Source: Chitinophagales bacterium
GTDB taxonomy: Bacteria; Bacteroidota; Bacteroidia; Chitinophagales; UBA2359
Direction: 5' to 3'
DNA length: 11,244 nt
Assembly (NCBI GenBank): GCA_020631035.1
Contig: JAHDIA010000132.1
Location: 1 to 11,244, forward strand
The notes beneath the pieces were generated by a model that searched no databases, was not told the DNA's origin, and saw only the letters and a list, made by a program, of their open reading frames with translations. A program made the position numbers and the translations under genes. Of the stretch, positions 1 through 5,161 are shown piece after piece (the stretch's first letter is position 1; every line of letters begins with the position of its first letter).

Positions 1-185
1 GATTATGTCCACCAGATTTGGCTTTCACTAAAGCTTGGTCTGGTTAACTTTTCGTGCTTTGTCTGTCCTACACTTTCATCCTTCCCCATGCGCCACGCTT
101 TGAGTTATATGAGTTTAGAATTTGGGATTATTTCTACCTTATTTATTGGTTATGGGCATCAATACAACTAAGTCCCACTATCCTA

Positions 186-533
186 CTAAAATCTCCTGTA
201 TTGCCGAGTGATTAGGGTGAGATTGTAAACCAAGACTGTCGCTGCAATGATGGCATCGGGTAGTTTAATTCGATAGATTTTTCTTAGTTCTATTGTTTTT
301 TGAACTACTAAATCAGTTAGTTCTAATACTTGATTGCTTTCTATAAAAGCCTCTAAGGTCTGCATTTCTAAAGGGCTACCATTATAGCCCAACAATTCTA
401 TTTTGTTGATAACTGATAAATATTGTGAGGAGTTTTCGACAAGCTGTTGCATCCAATTACTTCCAGTAGTAGGTAATCTGCCGCCTAAAAACTCAATGAT
501 TACATTGGTGTCCATCAAATATTGCGTTCCCAT
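186..533 (-). CDS. vapC: VapC-family PIN-domain toxin, frameshifted near its 3' end
   Basis: PIN-domain ribonuclease, the toxin half of a VapBC-type module; relatives cleave RNA with a Mg2+-binding acidic cluster. The readable product is 115 residues. The N-terminal motif MGTQYLMDTNVIIEFL carries the first Asp (D8), NKIELLG the Glu (E46), and LPDAIIAAT the third acid (D93). The natural end is broken: after LITR the frame reads QYRRF and stops at 186. Skipping one base near 203 restores NTGDF, with the expected fourth acid, then SRIVGLSCIDAHNQ and a stop at 143-145, giving 129 residues. Start 533 is chosen because PIN proteins usually begin a few residues before the DTN motif. An alternative ATG at 515 overlaps the antitoxin stop as TGATG. 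The gene overlaps the antitoxin by 19 bases, implying translational coupling. The family call is firm; whether the gene is active is doubtful, since the change could be a real mutation or a sequencing error. Confidence 0.85.
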   Translation of the reverse strand: MGTQYLMDTNVIIEFLGGRLPTTGSNWMQQLVENSSQYLSVINKIELLGYNGSPLEMQTLEAFIESNQVLELTDLVVQKTIELRKIYRIKLPDAIIAATVLVYNLTLITRQYRRF

Positions 534-724
534 TCGTTGCGGCTTTCTTCTACATATTTTAACATCTTTTCTGCTGTTTCTTGCGAGATGCTTCCCGCCC
601 ATTGTTGCTTGGGTTTATCAGCTTGTTTTTCACTGCTAATCAAACGTAAGATATTAAGTTGTTCTAATTGTTGTAACAACATTAAAGCTTTATCATTTAG
701 TATTTCTACTTGAATTATTGGCAT
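515..724 (-). CDS. VapB-like antitoxin of the PIN toxin module
   Basis: Small 69-residue protein directly upstream of the PIN toxin and overlapping its start. It opens with MPIIQVEILNDKALMLLQQL, a short beta strand then a Leu-rich helix, and ends with an acidic and aromatic tail, AEKMLKYVEESRNEWERNI. This layout resembles small antitoxins paired with PIN toxins in Bacteroidota and cyanobacteria: the N-terminal part would dimerise and the tail would wrap the toxin active site. Those roles are inferred from the arrangement. I see no obvious AbrB or ribbon-helix-helix signature, so DNA binding and autoregulation are uncertain. Size, order (antitoxin first) and overlap all fit a type II toxin-antitoxin operon. 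Its upstream spacer (725-780) is AT-rich and should hold the operon promoter, but no clear promoter box stands out. Confidence 0.8.
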   Translation of the reverse strand: MPIIQVEILNDKALMLLQQLEQLNILRLISSEKQADKPKQQWAGSISQETAEKMLKYVEESRNEWERNI

Positions 725-790
725 TATATACAGTTTTGTTTAACCACAAAATTAAGCCTTTTCTCCCACAATCGAAAGTTTGGTTTTAGT

Positions 791-808
791 GACAAGCTTT
801 TTCTTGTC
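791..808. repeat. small hairpin downstream of the DsbA-like gene
   Basis: GACAAG and CTTGTC flank a 6-base loop. It lies between the DsbA-like stop (931) and the antitoxin start (724). It could end dsbA-like transcription, but no T run follows on the minus strand, so it is listed only as a structure. Confidence 0.3.
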
Positions 809-819
809 CGACAAAGCTT

Positions 820-922
820 GCGTGAGGCATGCGGAATGGTACGACTGTAAGGAGTAGCCCGCAGGGCCGAAGCGAATGCGGAGCCTGGAGAACGCCGACC
901 CGACGCAGGAGGGACACGCCCA
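820..922. repeat. GC-rich intergenic island, probable dispersed repeat
   Basis: About 100 bases of markedly GC-rich sequence, with blocks such as GTAGCCCGCAGGGCCGAAGC and GGAGAACGCCGACCCGACGC, lying between AT-rich spacers and ending just downstream of the DsbA-like stop codon. Its composition is unlike any gene in the window and I see no plausible reading frame. From memory, similar GC-rich spacers recur many times in some Bacteroidota genomes, which would make this a dispersed non-coding repeat. That cannot be shown from a single copy. It could also be a structured RNA segment. Confidence 0.4.
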
Positions 923-930
923 AATACAAA

Positions 931-1608
931 TTATTCCTTCAAATATTTTTCTATCTGTTCCATCATCTGTTCTGCTGAAGCATAGCCATTGGTAATGAGC
1001 TTGAGGCGACCGTTGACTCGAAGGACAAGGGTAGGAAAACCCATTACGCCCATCTCGGTTGATTTTTCAAAATCTTCTCGAACGGCTTGCTTCATTTCTT
1101 CGGATTGGAAGGCTTTGTCAAATGCTTCAGTGTCTATCTCCAATTCTTTGAGAATGGGGTGGTAGCTTTCGAGCAAGTGAAGGTTTTTGTTGTGAAGGTA
1201 AAAGGCTTCTTGTACTGCTCTAAAAAATTCAAAGGTTTTTTCGGGAGCCAATTGACGGACCACCACTACCGCACGACAAGGAGGTTCGGTATCATAAGTA
1301 ATGGTCGAGTCTTGGAGGATGTCGTATTTAAAAGGCTGATTGCTCGCTTTGTGAACATCTTCCCAGTGGTGAGACAAGAAGTCCTTGAGTTCACTCATTG
1401 TTTGAGTATTGTAAGGACGCAAGCCACCCATCAAGAGTTCAAAGTCCATTTGCTCACTGTAAGTTGCTTCGATTTTTTCCAATTCAGGCGCAACGCCATA
1501 GCACCAAGAACACATAGGGTCGCCTATGTAAATGAGTTTGTTTTGGGCATTAGTATACATAGTGAGTGGTAGTATTAGAAGTGAACAGATCAATAATAGC
1601 CTTTTCAT
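931..1608 (-). CDS. Exported DsbA-family thiol-disulfide oxidoreductase
   Basis: 225-residue thioredoxin-fold protein of the DsbA/FrnE-like group. Residues 1 to about 21 form a signal peptide (MKRLLLICSLLILPLTMYTNAQ), placing it in the periplasm. The active site is CSWC at 33-36 inside GDPMCSWCYG, at the start of the first helix after a beta strand. The helical insertion spans roughly 60-180. The cis-proline loop GFPT follows, with P192, just before the last strands. A CxxC plus cis-Pro points to thiol oxidation, reduction or isomerisation; the exact direction cannot be told. Substrates are unknown. It stands alone: the repeat element lies upstream and the GC-rich island downstream. A separate Cys111 (EPPCRA) is also present. 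Confidence in the family is high, in the precise function moderate. Confidence 0.9.
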   Translation of the reverse strand: MKRLLLICSLLILPLTMYTNAQNKLIYIGDPMCSWCYGVAPELEKIEATYSEQMDFELLMGGLRPYNTQTMSELKDFLSHHWEDVHKASNQPFKYDILQDSTITYDTEPPCRAVVVVRQLAPEKTFEFFRAVQEAFYLHNKNLHLLESYHPILKELEIDTEAFDKAFQSEEMKQAVREDFEKSTEMGVMGFPTLVLRVNGRLKLITNGYASAEQMMEQIEKYLKE

Positions 1609-1635
1609 TTAGTAAAGATAGGGTTTTGTGTGTGG

Positions 1636-1649
1636 CGAAATACATTTCG
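1636..1649. promoter_or_regulatory. short perfect palindrome upstream of the DsbA-like gene
   Basis: CGAAAT-AC-ATTTCG, 6-base arms around two bases, about 28 bases upstream of the DsbA-like start codon at 1608. Position and symmetry would suit an operator, but no known regulator consensus is recognised and it may be chance. Confidence 0.25.
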
Positions 1650-1663
1650 TGAAAATATTTATT

Positions 1664-1857
1664 AGAACCTGTCTGAAAACCTATTCTGAAGTTGAGACGG
1701 AAGTATTTTGTGCTAGGACAAGGCACAAAAAACGGACTGGGCTGGCACACCAGTTATGCAGCGCATAATGAGTATTTTTGTAACTGGTCCGACATATCGG
1801 CAGTACTAGTGCAAAAGACGAAGTCGCAGAACAGCAAGAGGTTTTCAGACAGGTTCT
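1664..1857. mobile_element. 194-bp MITE-like element with 19-bp terminal inverted repeats
   Basis: The sequence AGAACCTGTCTGAAAACCT at 1664-1682 is repeated exactly, inverted, at 1839-1857. The next bases outside are TATT on both sides (1660-1663 and 1858-1861), a possible 4-bp target duplication. The interior has further hairpins: TTTTGTGC/GCACAAAA (1706-1713 and 1723-1730) and ACCAGTTA/TAACTGGT (1749-1756 and 1781-1788). It is too short for a transposase and has no credible gene. Small size, perfect termini and possible target duplication fit a non-autonomous, MITE-like insertion mobilised by a transposase elsewhere. The parent IS family is not assigned. Its right terminus supplies the last base of the NADAR stop codon. 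Confidence 0.75.
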
Positions 1858-2300
1858 TATTTCAAAGCCTCTCGCAACTTCATCAAGAGCTTGCCCAATT
1901 TGTTTTTGCCTTTTCCATTGCCACCATCTCCCCAATAATCATCGTTTTCGGTGTGTTCGATAAGGATTTTGTCTCCTGTTTCGAGTAGGAGTTGTTTGAG
2001 TTCGGGATGTTGGCTAAACTTGGCTTGTAGGGCTTCGTACATCACATTGTCTCGAATGTGGTCCCAGTTTTGTCGAATGCGTACTTTGCGAGTCCTACCC
2101 AATTCTGCTGCCTTCATAGGAGAAGCCGCTTTTCGGATTTTGGCTTCGTGGGGCGTTCCTACAAATTTTTGTGCTTGAAAATAGTGTTCGCTCGTTGCCC
2201 ACATTTTGCCCTTTAATTTGATGGGGTAGGGCGCAAAGTTGGAAAACTCGCCATAAGTTTGATTGACACTATAGAATTTAATGGTTTCTTTGTTCTGCAT
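1857..2300 (-). CDS. NADAR-family protein (YbiA/RibX-like N-glycosidase fold)
   Basis: 147 residues, the usual length for a stand-alone NADAR domain. Visible family motifs in order: FYSVNQTYGEFSNFAPYPI (9-27), the G-x-MWATSEHYFQAQKF block (31-46) with conserved Glu38, RQNWD (76-80), KFSQHPELKQLLLETGD (94-110), and the C-terminal block with DDYWGDGGNGKGKN (120-133) and LGKLLM. NADAR proteins cleave N-glycosidic bonds: E. coli YbiA acts on early riboflavin-pathway intermediates, and other members remove ADP-ribose from guanine, sometimes paired with a DarT toxin. No DarT or riboflavin gene is next to it, so the housekeeping metabolite role is somewhat more likely, but the substrate is not determined. 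The stop codon overlaps the end of the inverted-repeat element by one base. The protein end looks natural. Confidence 0.9.
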   Translation of the reverse strand: MQNKETIKFYSVNQTYGEFSNFAPYPIKLKGKMWATSEHYFQAQKFVGTPHEAKIRKAASPMKAAELGRTRKVRIRQNWDHIRDNVMYEALQAKFSQHPELKQLLLETGDKILIEHTENDDYWGDGGNGKGKNKLGKLLMKLREALK

Positions 2301-2319
2301 AATTTGTTAAAAATAAGCT

Positions 2320-2337
2320 CTTTGGATGTTTCCAAAG
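2320..2337 (-). terminator. weak hairpin between the CPBP gene and the NADAR gene
   Basis: On the minus strand CTTTGG and CCAAAG flank six bases, followed after AGC by TTATTTTT. It could end transcription of the CPBP gene or sit in the NADAR leader. The stem is only 6 bp, so this is tentative. The rest of 2338-2503 is AT-rich with no gene visible. Confidence 0.3.
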
Positions 2338-2503
2338 ACTATCTATTTTGTTTGTGTTCTTTACTATGAATAAATTTGTGTGTTTTTCTTTTCGCACTGT
2401 ATCTCCAAATTATGATAGCTGTTAGCATCTTGGTAAGCATAAATTGTAGGTTGATTTCTTTATATTTAATCTACAAAATTATACCATTATCAGTTCCTTT
2501 ACT

Positions 2504-3235
2504 TCAATGATTTAATTGCGCATTAGATTTTTCCATTTTCTTTACCAAAGGAATCCAAACCGCCAAACAGACCAGCAAAATAATTAACTTTTGATTGCTG
2601 GATAAACTTTTGGCAATGACAGGGTACAAGATCAATATATTGGCAATTCCGTGAAAGGCAGCACATACTAGTATGGAACGAGTAGCTTTTGAGACTTCGC
2701 CTATACCTGCACTAGCAGCAATGAGCAAAGGCAACATCACCAACTTAGGGTCATTGCCTGTACGTAAAAAGAACCAATGCCATAGATACCAAGCAATGCC
2801 TATCAAAATATAAACCGCCCATTTGTTCATTTTGCCTGTTAATTCTTCTTGTAGGTATCCCCGCCAGCCATACTCTTCCAAAAAGGCATAAATGAGTACG
2901 AATACACCCATTAATAATCCAAATAGATTCGCTTGTATATCATAAGCATTTGAGACACCAATGGCAGCCAAGCACACAATGGGAATCAATAAAATAAGAC
3001 CACTAAAAGCAGCATTGCCACCCGTCAAACTGATTTTGTCGGTTTCCAATTTGTTGCGCAAAAACAGCCCACTCAAAAACAATCCCAAAGTTGGAACCAA
3101 GCCAAAAAACAATACGGTCATGGAAGGCATTTGGGCAAAAAAATCGGATAATTGTCCCCTCTGACTAAACCACAAAAAGGACCATAATAAAGAGATAGCT
3201 ATAAAGATTCCAACTCTCGTTTTGTAATTGTTCAT
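2504..3235 (-). CDS. CPBP-family intramembrane glutamic endopeptidase (CAAX protease-like)
   Basis: 243-residue polytopic membrane protein with about seven or eight hydrophobic segments (roughly 8-24, 39-60, 76-95, 105-119, 139-158, 166-178, 187-205, 216-232). It has the CPBP (Abi/CAAX protease) signature: EEYGWR (E120, E121, R125), then LWHWF with H153, then AAFHGIANI with H195 and N199. In characterised relatives these Glu and His residues form the intramembrane active site; some process prenylated proteins, others act in bacteriocin immunity or signalling. The substrate here is unknown. The start at 3235 is preferred over an in-frame ATG at 3358: AAGAAG lies just upstream, the hydrophobic protein begins there, and the extra 41 residues would be translated from the REP-like palindrome. 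It follows mqo in the same direction but across 148 bases of repeat-bearing spacer, so it is probably a separate unit. Confidence 0.88.
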   Translation of the reverse strand: MNNYKTRVGIFIAISLLWSFLWFSQRGQLSDFFAQMPSMTVLFFGLVPTLGLFLSGLFLRNKLETDKISLTGGNAAFSGLILLIPIVCLAAIGVSNAYDIQANLFGLLMGVFVLIYAFLEEYGWRGYLQEELTGKMNKWAVYILIGIAWYLWHWFFLRTGNDPKLVMLPLLIAASAGIGEVSKATRSILVCAAFHGIANILILYPVIAKSLSSNQKLIILLVCLAVWIPLVKKMEKSNAQLNH

Positions 3236-3299
3236 TCTTCTTGTTTTAGGTAAGGAATGTGTACGGAAGGTGTACGAAATAAGTTCGTAAGTAACTGTA

Positions 3300-3355
3300 C
3301 CCTTTGACAAGTTCAGGCTGTGGTTTCTGGAACGAGCCCTGAGCTTGTCGAAGGG
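3300..3355. repeat. REP-like palindrome between mqo and the CPBP gene
   Basis: Two 18-base arms, CCCTTTGACAAGTTCAGG (3300-3317) and CCTGAGCTTGTCGAAGGG (3338-3355), are inverted copies matching at 16 of 18 positions, separated by 20 bases. Both mismatches would be G-U pairs in plus-strand RNA. The core CTTCGACAAGCTCAGG is, from memory, a common dispersed bacterial intergenic palindrome. It follows the mqo stop by about 30 bases and may protect or end the mqo transcript, although no T tract follows. Confidence 0.65.
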
Positions 3356-3383
3356 CAAATTATAAGTTTACTTCGTACCATAA

Positions 3384-4868
3384 TTACACATCTTCCAATT
3401 TTAAAATGGCAGTGGTACGATCCCGCATCTTGTCACACAATTCGTGATCTTTGATGAGCGACTGACCATAACTCGGAATCATTTTGCGCAATTTGTCTTG
3501 CCAGTCTTTGGATTCCATTTGTTCCGCAAAGCAAGTTTTTAGCAAATCCAACATAATCGAAACCGAGGTCGAGGCACCAGGAGAAGCCCCCAACAAAGCG
3601 GCAATAGATTTATCTTTACTAGAGACAATTTCTGTTCCAAATTTGAGCACGCCCCCTTCGTCTTTGTCCTTTTTGATGATTTGCACCCTTTGCCCTGCAA
3701 TGATGAGTTCCCAATCTTCAAACTTCGCTTCGGGATAATATTGTTGCAATGCCTCAAAGCGATCTTCGGGAGATTGGAATACTTGCTCAATCAAATATTT
3801 GGTCAGTCGAATGTTGTGGACACCTGCCGCCAACATTGGCCAAACATTGTGTACTTCTATAGACAAAGGCAAGTCGAGATAGGAACCATTTTTGAGAAAT
3901 TTTGTAGAAAAACCAGCATAGGGACCAAACAACAAAGAGCGTTCCCCATCGAGCATACGGGTATCCAAATGTGGGACAGACATAGGAGGCGAACCGTGTG
4001 CCGCTTTGCCATAAACCTTGGCTTCGTGTTGTACCACCACTTCGGGATTGGTACATTTTAAAAACTGTCCACTTACAGGAAAACCACCATAACCCCGTCC
4101 TTCGGGTATGTCCGATTTTTCCAGTAATTTTAAAGCTCCACCACCTGCACCAATGAATACAAATTTGGTATAAATGCTTTCTTTGTCATTCGTTTCCAAT
4201 TCTGTCATATCTATTCTCCAACGTCCGTCGTCTTCTTGTGTGAGGTCGTCAACATGGTAACCGAGGTGCAATTGAATGCCGTCACATTGCGCCAAATAGC
4301 CAATCATTTTGCGAGTGATTTGCCCAAAATTGACATCTGTTCCAATTGCCATTCTGGTAACCCCAATGCGTTCATTTTTATCTCTACCCTTCATCATCAA
4401 AGGAATCCACTCGGCTATTTCTTCGTGCGATTCCGAATACTTCATATCGTCAAATATGCCGTATTTTATAAGGGCTTCGTATCGCTTTTTGAGAAAGTCA
4501 ATATTTTTTTCACCCCAGACAAAACTCATATGGTCGATGTCGTTGATAAAGGGCGTTTCAGATTGTATACAATCGCTTTCTTTGAGGTGCGCCCAAAACT
4601 GCTTGGACACTTCAAATGCCTCACTAATCCGTAGGGCTTTGCTAATGTCTACCGAACCATCTTCTCGTTCTGGTGTATAATTGAGTTCGCAAAAAGCGGA
4701 GTGGCCTGTCCCTGCATTGTTCCAAGCGGCAGAACTCTCGGTTCCTACTTGATTGAGGCGTTCGTAAATGGCAATTTCTGCATCGGGCATCAATTCACGC
4801 AGCAAAACGCCTAGGGTGGCACTCATAATTCCTGCCCCAACAAGGGTGATGTCTACTTCTTTGTTCAT
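3384..4868 (-). CDS. mqo: Malate:quinone oxidoreductase
   Basis: FAD-dependent, peripheral membrane enzyme (EC 1.1.5.4) that oxidises L-malate to oxaloacetate and passes electrons to the quinone pool, serving as the TCA-cycle malate step and a respiratory entry point. At 494 residues it is the usual family length. The N-terminal dinucleotide-binding motif VGAGIMSATLG is at 10-20, with an acidic strand end at IYE (about 35-37). The family signature SSAAWNNAGTGHSAFCELNY is at about 45-64. Further conserved blocks are GAGGGALKLL with GYGGFPVSGQFL in the middle, KVYGKAAHGSPPMSVPHLDTR, and GASPGAST near 427-434, the C-terminal FAD-contacting segment. The reading frame is intact and the start at 4868 puts the glycine motif in the usual place. 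It stands alone, with palindromic spacers on both sides. No soluble malate dehydrogenase gene is in the window. Confidence 0.97.
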   Translation of the reverse strand: MNKEVDITLVGAGIMSATLGVLLRELMPDAEIAIYERLNQVGTESSAAWNNAGTGHSAFCELNYTPEREDGSVDISKALRISEAFEVSKQFWAHLKESDCIQSETPFINDIDHMSFVWGEKNIDFLKKRYEALIKYGIFDDMKYSESHEEIAEWIPLMMKGRDKNERIGVTRMAIGTDVNFGQITRKMIGYLAQCDGIQLHLGYHVDDLTQEDDGRWRIDMTELETNDKESIYTKFVFIGAGGGALKLLEKSDIPEGRGYGGFPVSGQFLKCTNPEVVVQHEAKVYGKAAHGSPPMSVPHLDTRMLDGERSLLFGPYAGFSTKFLKNGSYLDLPLSIEVHNVWPMLAAGVHNIRLTKYLIEQVFQSPEDRFEALQQYYPEAKFEDWELIIAGQRVQIIKKDKDEGGVLKFGTEIVSSKDKSIAALLGASPGASTSVSIMLDLLKTCFAEQMESKDWQDKLRKMIPSYGQSLIKDHELCDKMRDRTTAILKLEDV

Positions 4869-4939
4869 ATCTTTATTGATAGGTTTTGGCTATTGTGCTG
4901 CAATGATACGAACTTGATTTGAAAATGAATAATGATTGG

Positions 4940-5082
4940 GACGGAAGGTTGAGGGCTTCGTGGGTGGGTGACTCCCCGCTTTCCGCTTTTGCATGGCAAC
5001 CGCTACAATCGGGCGTAGGCATCGCATCTATTTGTTGGTATCGGTTCTGATGTCCATCCGCTACATCCTACACCACCAACAA
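4940..5082. other. intergenic spacer upstream of mqo with repeats
   Basis: No gene is seen between mqo (start 4868) and the terminator at 5081. The 4940-5080 part is richer in G+C than its surroundings. It has inverted 8-mers TTGTTGGT (5032-5039) and ACCAACAA (5075-5082), and CCGCTACA occurs twice. It may be another dispersed intergenic repeat. The AT-rich part nearest mqo should hold its promoter; TATCATTG (minus strand, 4908-4901) weakly resembles the Bacteroidota -7 box, but no matching -33 box is clear. Confidence 0.35.
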
Positions 5083-5116
5083 AAAAATCCCCCTAGACAC
5101 AATCTGTGTTAGGGGG
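5081..5116 (-). terminator. strong rho-independent terminator for the 5162-8722 gene
   Basis: On the minus strand CCCCCTAACACA pairs with TGTGTCTAGGGGG (one bulged base, 3-base loop), followed immediately by ATTTTTTTG. It lies about 45 bases past the stop codon of the large T9SS gene. Stem, tight loop and T7 tract make this a textbook intrinsic terminator. Confidence 0.92.
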
Positions 5117-5161
5117 TGGGTTAAACTATTAAAAAATGTCACCTTCTTTTGTCAAGTTTAT

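Noticed and set aside
1..171. Plus-strand frame open from the left edge to a stop at 169-171
   Set aside because: The 56 residues show no recognisable family, no start is visible, and the end overlaps the ancestral 3' end of the PIN toxin on the other strand. It is probably a chance open frame; otherwise nothing is seen in 1-142.
534..602. N-terminal extension of the PIN toxin to an ATG at 602
   Set aside because: The extra 23 residues are basic, antisense-like sequence overlapping the antitoxin in another frame, and PIN proteins start close to the DTN motif.
1087..1572. Long plus-strand frame opposite the DsbA-like gene
   Set aside because: Antisense shadow of a well-supported gene; no motif of its own.
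1692..1988. Plus-strand 98-residue frame across the repeat element
   Set aside because: It runs through the terminal repeat and then antisense into the NADAR gene; no family resemblance.
3681..4680. Several plus-strand frames opposite mqo
   Set aside because: mqo is intact with all family motifs; these frames are shadows of its codons.
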